The notes beneath the pieces are model-generated. The model saw only the letters and a program-made list of their open reading frames with translations, was not told the origin of the DNA and searched no databases. From assembly GCF_000260135.1 (NCBI RefSeq), contig NZ_JH651384.1, positions 127,693 through 191,692 of the forward strand: a DNA stretch of 64,000 bases. The letters run 5' to 3'. Shown here in pieces: positions 44,234 through 54,401 of this stretch; the stretch's first letter is position 1; each line of letters begins with the position of its first letter. This DNA comes from Thiothrix nivea DSM 5205 (GTDB lineage: Bacteria; Pseudomonadota; Gammaproteobacteria; Thiotrichales; Thiotrichaceae). Position numbers and translations under genes: made by a program.

Positions 44234-44274
44234 GTGCTACTATCGGCGCGACCCACCCAACCACAGGACGCAGC

Positions 44275-45174
44275 ATGAATATCGCACAACTCACTACAGA
44301 TTTCGCCATCGCCGACCAACTGGCCTTTGTCGAAGGCAAAGGCGGTGTGCCCTGCATCCAGGTCAGCAACAGCCACGCCGATGCACTGATTTCGATATAC
44401 GCCGGGCAGCTGCTGTCATACACCCCCAAAGGCGCGGCGGATGTGCTGTTTGTCAGCGACAAGGCATATTACGCAAGTGGCAAGGCAATCAAGGGCGGCG
44501 TGCCGATTTGTTGGCCATGGTTCGGCGCAGACCCCGAAGGCAAGGGCCGCCCGGCGCACGGTTTCATGCGCAACCGCATGTGGGACGTGTGGGCAACCCG
44601 TGGGAATGCTGACGGTTCCACCACCGTAATCCTCGGCGTGGAATCTTCCCCGGAAACACTGGCTATCTGGCCACACGCCTTCAAGCTGGCGGTGGAAATC
44701 ACCGTAGGCAACACCCTGCAACTGGCACTGGTGACGCAAAACACGGGTGACGCAGCCTTTACCCTCACGCAAGCCCTGCACACCTACTTCTCGGTCGGTG
44801 ACATTGCCCAAACCACCGTGACCGGTCTGGAAGGCAGGCAATACATCGACAAGGCAGCAGGCGCAGGCGACGCAATCAGACCACAAGCTGGCGCAGTGAC
44901 CATCGCGGCAGAAGTTGATCGGGTTTACCTCAACGTCCCGGCGGCACTGGCGATTCAGGACGGGGCGCAAAACCGCACTATCCACATCACTTCCTCTGGC
45001 AATAAAACAGCCGTGGTGTGGAACCCGTGGGCAAAAATCGCAGCAGAAATGGCCGACTTGCAGGACGATGACTACACCCGTTTTGTCTGCGTGGAAACCA
45101 CCAACGCCGTGGATGACGTGGTGGAGGTTCCGGCGGGTAGTGAATTCCGTTTGGTAGCAGAATACGCGGTATAA
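44275..45174 (+). CDS. D-hexose-6-phosphate mutarotase / aldose 1-epimerase-like protein (YeaD family)
   Basis: 299 residues from MNIAQLTTDFAIADQLAF. YeaD-type features are GAQLLSY-like AGQLLSYTPKG, IKGGVPICWPWFG, the catalytic-His region ALHTYFSVGDI and VVWNPWAKIAAEMADL. The enzyme interconverts anomers of hexose 6-phosphates in the cytosol. The stop directly abuts the cydD start, suggesting co-transcription although functions are unrelated. The reading frame upstream of 44275 runs into the CRISPR array, so the internal ATG is used. Confidence 0.9.
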   Translation: MNIAQLTTDFAIADQLAFVEGKGGVPCIQVSNSHADALISIYAGQLLSYTPKGAADVLFVSDKAYYASGKAIKGGVPICWPWFGADPEGKGRPAHGFMRNRMWDVWATRGNADGSTTVILGVESSPETLAIWPHAFKLAVEITVGNTLQLALVTQNTGDAAFTLTQALHTYFSVGDIAQTTVTGLEGRQYIDKAAGAGDAIRPQAGAVTIAAEVDRVYLNVPAALAIQDGAQNRTIHITSSGNKTAVVWNPWAKIAAEMADLQDDDYTRFVCVETTNAVDDVVEVPAGSEFRLVAEYAV

Positions 45175-46926
45175 ATGACAACACAGACCGAACCCAAACG
45201 CGGCAAGCCCGACCCCGCGATCACCACCGCCCTCACCAACTGGAAAGCACATTCCGGCTTCTGGCTGAAAGCCGCAGTCGCCGTTGGCCTCGTTTCCGGC
45301 CTGTTGCTGATTGCGCAGGCATGGTTGTTGGCGACCACCGTCAATGCGGTCGTTTTCAACAAAGCGGTGCTGGCGGATGTCATGCCTTGGCTGTGGGGGA
45401 TGTTGGCCATTTTCCTGCTGCGCGCCGGGTTGGCGTGGGCGTCGGAACAGGCTGCCTTCCACGCAGCCATCCAGGTCAAACTCGCCATCCGCGAGCAACT
45501 TTACCGGCACGTGCAGCAACTCGGCCCCGCCTGGCTGAGTGGTGAACGCTCCGGCGACATCATCAACTCCCTCAGCGACGGGGTGGAGGCGCTGGAAGCC
45601 TATTACGCCCGTTACATCCCCGCCATGTCGCTGATCGCGCTGGTGCCACTGGCGATACTGGCGTTCGTGTTTGGCAGTGACTGGCTGTCTGGCCTGATCA
45701 TGTTGGTGACTGCGCCGCTGATCCCGGTGTTCATGATTTTGATCGGCAAGGGCACGGAAAAGCGTAACCAGCAGCAGTGGAAATCCCTCGCCCGCATGAG
45801 CGCCCATTTCCTCGACGTAATCCAGGGGCTGACCACCCTCAAGCTGTTCAATGCCAGCCGCCGCGAAGCGCAGATGGTGGCGCAAATTTCCGACCAGTAC
45901 CGCCAGTCCACTATGTCGGTGCTGCGGATCGCGTTTCTTTCATCGTTCGCGCTCGAATTCCTGGCCACCGTCAGCATTGCGCTGGTCGCCGTGTTTATCG
46001 GCTTCCGTTTGTTCTGGGGGGAAATGGATTTCTTCTACGGTCTGTTTGTGCTGCTGCTCGCACCTGAATTCTACCTGCCGCTGCGCAATATGGGCACGCA
46101 GTACCATGCGCGCATGGAGGCGATCGGGGCGGCGGAGCGGATAATGGGGATATTGGCAGAAACCCCTCCCCAGCCCTCCCCTTATCAGGGGAGGTTGGGA
46201 GGGGTTTCTTTCAACGCTGTCAATTTCACCTACCCCGACGGCAGGCAAGCCCTGAATAATGTATCGCTGGAAATCCACCCCAACGAAACCCTCGCCATCG
46301 TCGGCCCCAGCGGCGCAGGCAAAACCACCCTGACCAACCTGCTGATGGGTTTCCTGCAACCGCAAAGCGGGCAAATCCTCGTCGGCGGCCAGCCGTTACA
46401 AGGCATTACACTGGAGGAATGGCGCAAGCAATTCGCCTGGCTGCCACAAAAGCCGCAACTATTCCCCGGCACGGTGGCTGACAACATCCGCCTCGGCCAC
46501 CCGCAGGCCAGTCTGGAAGCGGTGCAAGCCGCCGCCGAACAGGCGCAAGCCCACGCCTTCATCGCTGCCTTGCCCAAAGGCTACGATACCGTCGTCGGCG
46601 AAGCGGGGCAGGGGCTTTCCGGTGGCCAAATCCAGCGGATTGCACTGGCACGTGCTTTCCTCAAGGATGCGCCGCTGGTGATCCTCGACGAAGCCACCGC
46701 CAATCTGGATATGGAAAGCGAAACCCTCGTCCACCGTGCCGTGCAACAACTGGCGCAAGGCCGCACCCTGATCATGATTGCCCACCGTCTGCGTACCGTG
46801 CGTGATGCCGACCGTATTGTCGTGGTTGATGGCGGGCAGGTGGCGCAAGCCGGAACCCATGCCGAATTGCTGGCAACATCCCCTGTCTACCGCCAGATGG
46901 TGCAAGCTTACGGGGGTGAAGCATGA
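45175..46926 (+). CDS. cydD: CydD, heterodimeric ABC exporter of cysteine/glutathione
   Basis: 583 residues: six membrane segments (about 30-310), then an ABC ATPase with Walker A GPSGAGKTT, signature LSGGQIQR and Walker B LVILDEATANLD. CydDC exports thiols to the periplasm and is needed for cytochrome bd assembly. Near residues 327-345 the linker before the ATPase domain contains ETPPQPSPYQGRLGGVSF, which is encoded by a palindromic DNA element inserted in frame. The gene overlaps cydC by four bases (ATGA). Confidence 0.9.
   Translation: MTTQTEPKRGKPDPAITTALTNWKAHSGFWLKAAVAVGLVSGLLLIAQAWLLATTVNAVVFNKAVLADVMPWLWGMLAIFLLRAGLAWASEQAAFHAAIQVKLAIREQLYRHVQQLGPAWLSGERSGDIINSLSDGVEALEAYYARYIPAMSLIALVPLAILAFVFGSDWLSGLIMLVTAPLIPVFMILIGKGTEKRNQQQWKSLARMSAHFLDVIQGLTTLKLFNASRREAQMVAQISDQYRQSTMSVLRIAFLSSFALEFLATVSIALVAVFIGFRLFWGEMDFFYGLFVLLLAPEFYLPLRNMGTQYHARMEAIGAAERIMGILAETPPQPSPYQGRLGGVSFNAVNFTYPDGRQALNNVSLEIHPNETLAIVGPSGAGKTTLTNLLMGFLQPQSGQILVGGQPLQGITLEEWRKQFAWLPQKPQLFPGTVADNIRLGHPQASLEAVQAAAEQAQAHAFIAALPKGYDTVVGEAGQGLSGGQIQRIALARAFLKDAPLVILDEATANLDMESETLVHRAVQQLAQGRTLIMIAHRLRTVRDADRIVVVDGGQVAQAGTHAELLATSPVYRQMVQAYGGEA
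46158..46210. repeat. 53-bp palindromic element inside cydD (copy 2)
   Basis: AGAAACCCCTCCC and GGGAGGGGTTTCTT form the ends around CCCTCCCCTTATCAGGGGAGG. It is the short form of the element at 11282-11389, placed in the linker between membrane and ATPase domains without disturbing the frame. Confidence 0.85.
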
Positions 46927-48677
46927 ACGACCTGCTGCGTTTGCTGCGTCTGTTCAAGCCTTATCATGGCTGGATGGCGCTGGGCGCGTTTCTCTCGTTC
47001 ATCACCTTGTTGGCGAATGTGGGGCTGATGGCGGTTTCCGGCTGGTTCATTACCGCCATGGCGATGGCGGGCGTGGCCGGGGTGACGATGAACTATTTCA
47101 CCCCGTCTGCACTGATCCGGCTGGCGGCGATTGTGCGTACCGCCGGGCGCTACGGGGAACGGCTGGTCACGCACGAAGCCACTTTCCGCCTGTTGGCCGA
47201 ACTGCGGGTATGGTTCTACCAAAAGCTGGAACCGCTGGCCCCAGCACGGCTGGAAGCCTTCCGTAGCGGCGACTTGCTCAGCCGTATCCGCGCCGACATC
47301 GACAAGCTGGATACGGTCTACTTGCGTCTGTTGGTGCCGCTGCTGGTGGCATTGCTGGCAACGCTGGTATTCGTAGTGGTGCTCTTGTTCTACCACCCAC
47401 TGCTAGCGCTGGTCGAGGGTGGCTTGTTACTGATTGCCGGTATTTTCATCCCGTGGCTGATGAACCGGCTGGGGCATCGCACCGGCCAGCAAATGGTGAT
47501 GACCAAGGCGCAGATGCGTGCGGCGCTGGTGAATGACTTGCAGGGCATGGGTGAACTGCTGGTGTATGGTGCGGATGCACGCCATGCCAGTGAAATCCAG
47601 CGCCTTTCCCAGCAATTGGCGCAACAGCAGCAGAAAATGAGCGGCTTGCAAGGTATCTCGCAGGGCGCGCTCGGCCTGTGCGCCAATCTGGCGATGTGGG
47701 GCATGATGCTGGTGGCGATTCCACTGGTTTCCTCCGGCAGTCTGGCCCCGCCAGAGCTGGCAATGCTGGCGCTGTTCGCGCTGGCGAGTTTCGAGGCGGT
47801 AATGCCGCTGCCACTGGCATTCCAGACGTTGGGGGAAACACTGGCAGCACTGCGGCGTATTTTCGAGCTAGTGGATATGCAACCAGCCGTGCAGGAACCA
47901 GCACAGCCGTTGCCCATGCCGGAAGCGTTCCATTTTACGTTTCAGGATGTGGGTTTCCGCTACGGCGAAGCTGCCGATACCCTGCAAAACATCACGCTCG
48001 ATTTCCCGCCCGCCAGCAAACTGGCCATTGTCGGCGCTACTGGCTCCGGTAAAAGCACGTTGGCCAGCCTGTTGCTGCGTTTCCGCGAGCCTGCCAGTGG
48101 TGAACTGCTGCTGGCTGGCCAGCCGATCCAGCGCTACAGTGGCGAAGCTCTCCGCCAGCACATTGCGGTTGTTTCCCAGCAAACCCATTTGTTTAACGCC
48201 ACCCTCCGCGACAACCTGCTATTGGCAAAACCGGATGCAAGTCAGGGTGAAATCGAAACAGCCTGTCAGCTGGCCTTGCTCCACGATTTCATTGCCAACC
48301 AGCCGGAGGGCTACGACACCTGGGCTGGCGAAACCGGGGTACGGTTGTCGGGCGGGCAGGCCAAACGGGTTGCCATTGCGCGCGCCCTGCTGAAAAATGC
48401 GCCTGTGCTGATCCTCGACGAGCCAACCGAGGGGCTGGATCCGGAAACTGCCCGGTTGGTCATGCGCAATATCATCCAGCATGTGCAACGCAACCGGCAC
48501 AGCCTGCTGCTGATTACCCACCGCCTGCACGGTCTGGAGCAGATGGATGGCATTCATGTCATGGACAAAGGCCGTATTATCGAGTCCGGAACCCAGGCAG
48601 AATTGCTGGCGGCACAAGGCCATTTCCATTATCTGGCAGAAAACAGCAAGTTATTGGGCGCGCAAATAAAACGCTAA
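46923..48677 (+). CDS. cydC: CydC, partner subunit of the CydDC thiol exporter
   Basis: 584 residues with six N-terminal membrane segments and an ABC ATPase domain (Walker A GATGSGKST, signature LSGGQAKR, Walker B LILDEPTEGLD, switch His in LLITHRL). It forms a heterodimer with CydD. The overlap with cydD indicates translational coupling. A Crp/Fnr-type regulator gene lies 71 bp downstream. Confidence 0.92.
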   Translation: MNDLLRLLRLFKPYHGWMALGAFLSFITLLANVGLMAVSGWFITAMAMAGVAGVTMNYFTPSALIRLAAIVRTAGRYGERLVTHEATFRLLAELRVWFYQKLEPLAPARLEAFRSGDLLSRIRADIDKLDTVYLRLLVPLLVALLATLVFVVVLLFYHPLLALVEGGLLLIAGIFIPWLMNRLGHRTGQQMVMTKAQMRAALVNDLQGMGELLVYGADARHASEIQRLSQQLAQQQQKMSGLQGISQGALGLCANLAMWGMMLVAIPLVSSGSLAPPELAMLALFALASFEAVMPLPLAFQTLGETLAALRRIFELVDMQPAVQEPAQPLPMPEAFHFTFQDVGFRYGEAADTLQNITLDFPPASKLAIVGATGSGKSTLASLLLRFREPASGELLLAGQPIQRYSGEALRQHIAVVSQQTHLFNATLRDNLLLAKPDASQGEIETACQLALLHDFIANQPEGYDTWAGETGVRLSGGQAKRVAIARALLKNAPVLILDEPTEGLDPETARLVMRNIIQHVQRNRHSLLLITHRLHGLEQMDGIHVMDKGRIIESGTQAELLAAQGHFHYLAENSKLLGAQIKR

Positions 48678-48748
48678 AATGTTTGCGAATTCACAATGCG
48701 ACTTTATCAGCAAGCTCTAATATGAAGCGCTGATATTGGAGGATTTGA

Positions 48749-49453
48749 ATGATGGAACAGCAGGCAAGCGTGGATCAAGCTACACACTGTCCAGTCAACG
48801 AACTGCCCATTTTTGCCGGATTGGGGGATAAATTCCGCGAAGCGCTCAAGAAGGTCGAGAGTGACGCGGTTAATTATTCGGCGGCTGAGACCATTTATAG
48901 TGCTGGCGCAGAAGCCCAAAACTTTTACGTGGTGCGTGACGGTTATGTCAAGCTGTTCAAAACCACCCTGAGCGGCAAGGATCAGATCATCCGCATCGTC
49001 AAACCCGGCGAGCTGTTCGGCTTCGACGGTTTGGTTGACGTGCTTTACAACCACAGTGCTGTCCCCCTCAAGCACGCCACGGTCTGCCGCATCCCGGTCG
49101 AACGCCTGCGCACCTTGGGCGATCAACGCCCCGAAGTTGAACGCCTGATCATGGTGCGTTGCATCAAGGAACTGCAACATGCCGATGAACGCCTGCTGGA
49201 ACTTGGCGCAAAACGCTCAGCCGAACGGCTGGCCAGTTTCTTGTTGTCTTGGTGCGGGGGTACGCCATCCGGCAAGTGGACGCCGCTCGTCCTTTCCCGT
49301 CTCGAAATCGCCCAGTTGCTGGGTTTGACCATTGAAACCGTCAGCCGCCTGTTTGCCCAGTGGAAGCGCGCCAGTTTGGTGGAGGAAAAGCGCCAGGCCC
49401 TGCGTATCTTGGATCTGAAGCTGCTGCAACAGGTTGCCGACAGCCGCGAGTAA
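48749..49453 (+). CDS. Crp/Fnr-family transcriptional regulator without an FNR iron-sulfur cluster
   Basis: 234 residues. A cyclic-nucleotide-binding-fold sensor domain (about 25-140; IYSAGAEAQNFYVVRDGYVKLF, GELFGFDGLV) leads to a C-terminal winged helix whose recognition helix reads LTIETVSRLF. The E..SR pattern matches FNR, so TTGAT-N4-ATCAA-type sites are likely. The N terminus has only one cysteine (C14) instead of the FNR cluster set, so oxygen sensing by a [4Fe-4S] cluster is unlikely. GGAGG precedes the start. Position after cydDC suggests a role in respiratory control, which is inference. Confidence 0.85.
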   Translation: MMEQQASVDQATHCPVNELPIFAGLGDKFREALKKVESDAVNYSAAETIYSAGAEAQNFYVVRDGYVKLFKTTLSGKDQIIRIVKPGELFGFDGLVDVLYNHSAVPLKHATVCRIPVERLRTLGDQRPEVERLIMVRCIKELQHADERLLELGAKRSAERLASFLLSWCGGTPSGKWTPLVLSRLEIAQLLGLTIETVSRLFAQWKRASLVEEKRQALRILDLKLLQQVADSRE

Positions 49454-49566
49454 GTGCGGTTTTCCCCTCCCCACAGAGTTGGGAAGCTTGCAGGCTGCGC
49501 CTACAACAGTCTGGTAGTTTCGGCTATCATACCTAGCTTGATGAACTGCCCCCTTGGTTGAAACCT

Positions 49567-52500
49567 ATGCTGATCCTCCCCGGTAGCGTTGCCCTTTCCG
49601 ATTTCCGCCGCACCAAGCTGCTGAATACCTTACAAGCCGCCGTGCCAGCGGTCACTGGCCTGCAAGCCGAGTATGCCCATTTCGTGCGTACCGCGCGGGA
49701 GCTGAATGCAGGGGAAAAGGATCGCCTGCAAGCCCTGCTGACCTATGAAGAGCGGCAAGGTAGCCACGATTTCAGCGGAACCCTGTTCCTGGTCACCCCG
49801 CGCACCGGCACCATCTCGCCGTGGTCGAGCAAGGCCACCGACATCGCCCACAATTGCGGCCTCGGCATGGTGGAGCGGATCGAACGCGGGATTGCCTACG
49901 ACGTGCAAACCAGCACCTCGCTATCGGATGCTGAACGCGCCCATATCGCCCAGCTGCTGCATGACCGCATGACCGAAATGGTGCTGCCAGACATGCAGGA
50001 TGCGGTAATCCTGTTCAGCCAGGCCGAGCCTGCACTATTACGCCACGTCGACATTTCTGGCGATGCCGTCACCGCTTTGCAACAAGCCAACGTAGAATGG
50101 GGTCTGGCGCTGTCGCCGGATGAGATCGAGTATCTGGCCGAAAACTACGCCGAGCTGGGGCGCAACCCCACCGACGTGGAGCTGATGATGTTCGCGCAGG
50201 CCAACTCGGAACACTGCCGCCACAAGATCTTTAATGCCGACTGGATCATCGACGGGCAGGAGCAGCCCAAGTCGCTGTTCGGCATGATCCGCAATACCTA
50301 CCGGCACGCACCGGAAGGTATCCTTTCTGCTTACAAGGATAATGCCTCGGTCATCGAAGGCCCGCTGGCAACCCGTTTCCTCACCGACGTAAAAAGCGGC
50401 GAATACCACTACACCAACGAGCCGGTGCACATCCTGATGAAGGTGGAAACCCACAACCACCCGACTGCGATTTCCCCGTTCCCCGGCGCGGCGACCGGCT
50501 CCGGCGGTGAAATCCGTGACGAGGGGGCGACCGGTAACGGCTCCAAACCCAAGGCGGGTTTGTGCGGCTTCTCGGTTTCTAACCTGCGCATTCCAGGCTA
50601 CCAACAGCCATGGGAACATGATTTTGGCAAGCCGGGGCGCATCGTTTCCGCGCTCGACATCATGCTGGAAGGGCCGATCGGTGCGGCAGCCTTCAACAAC
50701 GAATTTGGCCGCCCCAATATCGCCGGTTATTTCCGTACCTTCGAAATGCAGGCCCCCGGCGCAAAGGGCATGGAACTGCGTGGCTACCACAAGCCGATCA
50801 TGCTGGCGGGCGGTTTGGGCAATATCCGCGAAAACAATATTGAAAAGAACCCGTTGCCGGAAGGTACGCCCATCATCGTGCTGGGTGGCCCGGTGATGCT
50901 GATCGGTTTGGGCGGTGGTGCGGCTTCCTCCATGGCCAGCGGCACCAGCGCAGAAAACCTCGACTTTGCCTCCGTACAGCGCGGCAACCCGGAAATGCAG
51001 CGCCGCTGTCAGGAAGTCATCGACCGCTGTGTGGCGCTGGGCGCTGACAACCCTATCCTCTCTATTCATGACGTAGGTGCGGGCGGTATTTCCAACGCCA
51101 TTCCGGAAATCATTAATGATGCCGGGCGCGGCGGGCGCATCGAGCTGCGCACTGTGCCCAATGACGAGCCGGGCATGTCGCCGATGGAAATCTGGAGCAA
51201 CGAATCGCAGGAACGCTACGTGCTGGCGATTGCCGAAGAGCGTCTGGAAACCTTCCGCGCCCTGTGCGAACGCGAACGCGCCATCTACGCCGTGGTCGGT
51301 ACAGCAACCAAGGAGCAGCAACTGCTGGTCGGTGATTCCCTGTTCGACAACTACCCGGTCGACCTGCCGATGAACGTGCTGCTCGGCAAACCGCCGAAAA
51401 TGCTGCGCGACGTGCATCACCAGACTTTCCACAAGCCGGAAGTCGATCTGTCAGGGATTGATCTGGGCGATGCCATTGAGCGCGTGTTGCGCCTACCTAC
51501 CGTGGCGTCCAAATCCTTCCTGATCACCATTGGTGACCGCACCGTAACGGGTATGGTGGCACGTGACCAGATGGTCGGCCCGTGGCAGGTTCCGGTAGCG
51601 GATGTGGCAGTCACAGCCACCGATTACACCACGAATTACGGCGAAGCGATGGCGATGGGCGAGCGCACCCCGATTGCGCTGGTGAACCCGGCGGCTTCCG
51701 GGCGTATGGCTATTGGTGAAGCGCTGACCAATATCGCGGCGGCGGATATTGCCGACATCCGCAACATCCGCCTTTCCGCCAACTGGATGGCGGCTGCGGG
51801 CTACCCCGGCGAAGACGCAGCCCTGTTTGATACCGTTAAGGCAGTAGGCGAAGATTTGTGCCCGCGCCTCGGCCTCGCCATTCCGGTTGGCAAGGATTCC
51901 CTGTCGATGAAAACCGTCTGGCAGCAGGATGGCGAAGACCGCGAAATGGCTGCGCCCCTGTCGCTGATCGTTTCCGCCTTCTCGCCCGCGCAGGATGTAC
52001 GCAAGACCCTGACCCCTCAATTGTGTACGGGCAAGGGCGACACCGACCTGATCCTGGTCGACCTCGGCAAAGGCAAAAACCGGTTGGCTGCGTCGGCGCT
52101 AGCGCAAGTTTACGGACAGGTAGGGCACTACGCGCCTGATCTGGATAACCCCGACGCGCTCACGGCATTTTTCGGCACCATTCAGGATTTGCGTACTGAA
52201 AACCTGATCCTGGCCTATCACGACCGTTCTGATGGAGGCCTGCTGGCAACGCTCGCGGAAATGAGCTTTGCCGGGCACGTGGGTGTGACCGCTTGCATTG
52301 GCCTGCTCGGTGACGAACTGCTGCCTGCCCTGTTCAGCGAGGAACTGGGTGCGGTGCTGCAAGTGCGCCACTGCGATACTGACGCGGTGCTGGAAGCTTT
52401 CCGTGAGGCCGGTCTGGCGCATTGCACCCATGTCATCGGTGAACTCAATGACAGTGACGAACTGGTGCTGAAATTTGCCCACGAAGAAGTCTACCGCGCC

Positions 52501-53463
52501 CCTCGCGCCCGCTTGCAGAAAATCTGGGCGGAAACCAGCTACCAGATGCAGGCATTACGCGACAATGCCGATTGCGCGGCTCAGGAGTTCGGGCGGCTGG
52601 ATGATGCGCGCGACCCCGGTTTGCCGTTCAGCCTCGGCTATGACCCGGATGGGGATGTCGCCGCGCCTTACATCAGGACTGGCGTGCGCCCGGCGATGGC
52701 GATCCTGCGCGAACAAGGGGTGAACGGGCAACTGGAAATGGCGGCAGCATTTGACCGTGCCGGTTTCAAAACCATCGATGTGCACATGACCGACATTATC
52801 AGCGGGCGTGTCAGCCTCAAGGATTTCAAGGGGTTGGTCGCATGTGGTGGTTTCTCTTACGGTGACGTACTGGGCGCGGGCGGTGGTTGGGCGAAAACCA
52901 TCTTGATGAACCCGCAAGCAAGCGATGAATTTGCTGCTTTCTTTGCGCGGGAAGATTCCTTCGGGCTGGGGGTGTGCAACGGCTGCCAGATGTTCTCGCA
53001 GTTGCGTGGCATGATCCCCGGCGCAGCGCACTGGCCACGTTTCTACCGCAACCGTTCCGAGCAGTTCGAGGCGCGTTATACGGCGGTGGAAGTGCTGAAA
53101 TCACCATCGCTGTTCCTGCAAGGCATGGAAGGCTCACGGCTGCCGATTGCAGTGGCGCATGGCGAAGGGCGTGCTGTGTTTGACGTCGGCGTTACGCCGG
53201 AAAGCGTGCTGGCGGAAGGTCTGGTGGGGCTGTGCTACATCGACAGTTATGGCAACGCGACCGAACATTACCCGGAAAACCCGAACGGTTCGCCGTTGGG
53301 GATTACTGGCCTGACGACCTCTGACGGGCGTTTCACCATCATGATGCCGCATCCGGAACGTTTGTTCCGGGCAGTGCAACATTCCTGGCAGCCGGAAGGT
53401 GTGCTGGGTGAAGATGGCGCCTGGCTCAGGATGTTCCGTAATGCTCGGGTGTGGGTGGGTTAA
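49567..53463 (+). CDS. purL: PurL, phosphoribosylformylglycinamidine synthase (large single-chain form)
   Basis: 1298 residues; the ATG at 49567 ([18 protein letters not shown]) is preferred over a TTG nine bases upstream. It converts FGAR and glutamine to FGAM in purine synthesis. The order is an N-terminal PurS-like domain, linker, two AIRS-type halves ([63 protein letters not shown]), and a C-terminal glutaminase with [17 protein letters not shown], the catalytic Cys in [12 protein letters not shown] and the His/Glu near [10 protein letters not shown]. This single-chain type is usual in gammaproteobacteria. Confidence 0.97.
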   Translation: MLILPGSVALSDFRRTKLLNTLQAAVPAVTGLQAEYAHFVRTARELNAGEKDRLQALLTYEERQGSHDFSGTLFLVTPRTGTISPWSSKATDIAHNCGLGMVERIERGIAYDVQTSTSLSDAERAHIAQLLHDRMTEMVLPDMQDAVILFSQAEPALLRHVDISGDAVTALQQANVEWGLALSPDEIEYLAENYAELGRNPTDVELMMFAQANSEHCRHKIFNADWIIDGQEQPKSLFGMIRNTYRHAPEGILSAYKDNASVIEGPLATRFLTDVKSGEYHYTNEPVHILMKVETHNHPTAISPFPGAATGSGGEIRDEGATGNGSKPKAGLCGFSVSNLRIPGYQQPWEHDFGKPGRIVSALDIMLEGPIGAAAFNNEFGRPNIAGYFRTFEMQAPGAKGMELRGYHKPIMLAGGLGNIRENNIEKNPLPEGTPIIVLGGPVMLIGLGGGAASSMASGTSAENLDFASVQRGNPEMQRRCQEVIDRCVALGADNPILSIHDVGAGGISNAIPEIINDAGRGGRIELRTVPNDEPGMSPMEIWSNESQERYVLAIAEERLETFRALCERERAIYAVVGTATKEQQLLVGDSLFDNYPVDLPMNVLLGKPPKMLRDVHHQTFHKPEVDLSGIDLGDAIERVLRLPTVASKSFLITIGDRTVTGMVARDQMVGPWQVPVADVAVTATDYTTNYGEAMAMGERTPIALVNPAASGRMAIGEALTNIAAADIADIRNIRLSANWMAAAGYPGEDAALFDTVKAVGEDLCPRLGLAIPVGKDSLSMKTVWQQDGEDREMAAPLSLIVSAFSPAQDVRKTLTPQLCTGKGDTDLILVDLGKGKNRLAASALAQVYGQVGHYAPDLDNPDALTAFFGTIQDLRTENLILAYHDRSDGGLLATLAEMSFAGHVGVTACIGLLGDELLPALFSEELGAVLQVRHCDTDAVLEAFREAGLAHCTHVIGELNDSDELVLKFAHEEVYRAPRARLQKIWAETSYQMQALRDNADCAAQEFGRLDDARDPGLPFSLGYDPDGDVAAPYIRTGVRPAMAILREQGVNGQLEMAAAFDRAGFKTIDVHMTDIISGRVSLKDFKGLVACGGFSYGDVLGAGGGWAKTILMNPQASDEFAAFFAREDSFGLGVCNGCQMFSQLRGMIPGAAHWPRFYRNRSEQFEARYTAVEVLKSPSLFLQGMEGSRLPIAVAHGEGRAVFDVGVTPESVLAEGLVGLCYIDSYGNATEHYPENPNGSPLGITGLTTSDGRFTIMMPHPERLFRAVQHSWQPEGVLGEDGAWLRMFRNARVWVG

Positions 53464-53470
53464 TCATCCG

Positions 53471-53505
53471 TTGACTACATTAGCTCATGTGCGCATACTT
53501 ATGCG
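53471..53505 (+). promoter_or_regulatory. Promoter and palindromic operator of ccdAB
   Basis: TTGACT (53471-53476) and CATACT (53494-53499) are 17 bases apart. The palindrome CGCATA-CT-TATGCG (53492-53505) overlaps the -10 element, which fits autorepression by the CcdA-CcdB complex. It lies about 27 bp before the ccdA start. Confidence 0.55.
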
Positions 53506-53531
53506 TATGAACATTGGTGGGAGAGACTATC

Positions 53532-53777
53532 GTGCAGGCCATTTACGACATTCGTGCCCCTAAAAAAGCGGCGAACCTGAGCATTAACAGTGATTTGTTG
53601 CAGAAAGCACGGTCGCTGAATATTAATCTGTCGGCTGCGCTGGAAACCACATTGCAGCAAATGCTTGCCCAGCAGCAGGCCGAGCAGTGGACGGTCGAAA
53701 ACAAGATGGCAATTGCTGCTTATAACCGCTTTGTGGAAGAAAATGGCTGTTTGGGTGACGAGTACCGGACTTTCTGA
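53532..53777 (+). CDS. ccdA: CcdA-type antitoxin
   Basis: 81 residues from a GTG start chosen for the GGGAGAG site just upstream. The N-terminal ribbon-helix-helix region (KKAANLSINSDLLQKARSLNINLSAALETTLQQ) matches CcdA, and the C-terminal NRFVEENGCLGDEYRTF is the toxin-wrapping tail, where the GxxxDEYR pattern is typical. It neutralises CcdB and represses the operon. Its stop overlaps the ccdB start by one base. Confidence 0.9.
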   Translation: MQAIYDIRAPKKAANLSINSDLLQKARSLNINLSAALETTLQQMLAQQQAEQWTVENKMAIAAYNRFVEENGCLGDEYRTF

Positions 53778-54094
53778 TGCACCAGTTCGACGTTTACACC
53801 AACCCTAATCCCGCCAGCCGCAAGGCTTATCCCTACATCGTTGATGTGCAGCATTCGGTGCTGGATGAGCTTGCCACTCGCATTGTTATTCCACTGGGAA
53901 GGCTGTCGGCTTTCAACAACGAGAGCATGAAAATACTCTCGCCGGTTGTTGAATATGAGGGTGAAAAACTGGTTTTGCTCACGTCGCAGATTGCATCGAT
54001 GCCCGCCCGGCTATTGAAGAATCCGGTTGGTTCACTCAGTCATTTGCGGGAAGATATTCTTGTGGCTATCGACTTTGCGGTGACGGGGATTTAG
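53777..54094 (+). CDS. ccdB: CcdB-type DNA gyrase toxin
   Basis: 105 residues starting MHQFDVYTNPNPASRKAYPYIVDVQ, the CcdB pattern. Later conserved parts are TRIVIPLG and the C-terminal LREDILVAIDFAVTGI, with a glycine and terminal isoleucine in the gyrase-contact position. CcdB traps GyrA on DNA. The module is chromosomal here, where such pairs act in stabilisation or stress roles that cannot be judged from sequence. Confidence 0.92.
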   Translation: MHQFDVYTNPNPASRKAYPYIVDVQHSVLDELATRIVIPLGRLSAFNNESMKILSPVVEYEGEKLVLLTSQIASMPARLLKNPVGSLSHLREDILVAIDFAVTGI

Positions 54095-54308
54095 CCTGGT
54101 TTTCACTCATTTTGTTATTAAGATAAATCGAGGTTTGGTTTCTCCCGATTTCCTCATAAATTAATGATATTGTGAGTAACATACGCTCAAATAAGAACTT
54201 TCGGCAGAGCTTGCTTTACTTGTGCATTTCTCATGGTCACTACCGCCGTAGGTAGGGCCAAACCAGCCATCCCTTGTATGACTCATGCCGCAGGGTTTTG
54301 CAAATTTT

Positions 54309-54329
54309 GACGGGGCATCGCTCCCCGTC
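54309..54329. other. Hairpin in the ccdB-bioC interval
   Basis: GACGGGG and CCCCGTC form a perfect 7-bp stem around CATCGCT. The 307-bp interval (54095-54401) otherwise contains a TATACT -10-like box at about 54350 and a start/stop mini-frame of 11 codons (54377-54412) that overlaps the bioC start. No gene is supported there. Confidence 0.45.
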
Positions 54330-54401
54330 CATAAAGTTGTATACTTCCCCCGCTTGTTACCCACCCGGAGACTTCCATGGATCATCGCGGGGCATTGTTG
54401 G

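Noticed and set aside
38831-44462. Chains of minus-strand open frames with repeated ITPHGDSE/HNPSWGFGT peptides
   Set aside because: They are translations of the CRISPR repeat and spacers, not genes. The repeat period of 64-65 bp produces the pattern.
44416-45885. 489-codon minus-strand frame across the mutarotase and cydD
   Set aside because: Antisense to two well-recognised genes; composition is rich in His/Arg/Gln as in shadow frames.
48749-49453. True FNR oxygen sensor
   Set aside because: The N-terminal cysteine cluster is missing; only C14 is present.
50038-51432. 464-codon minus-strand frame
   Set aside because: It lies entirely antisense to purL, with no ribosome site or family resemblance; a shadow caused by high-GC third positions.
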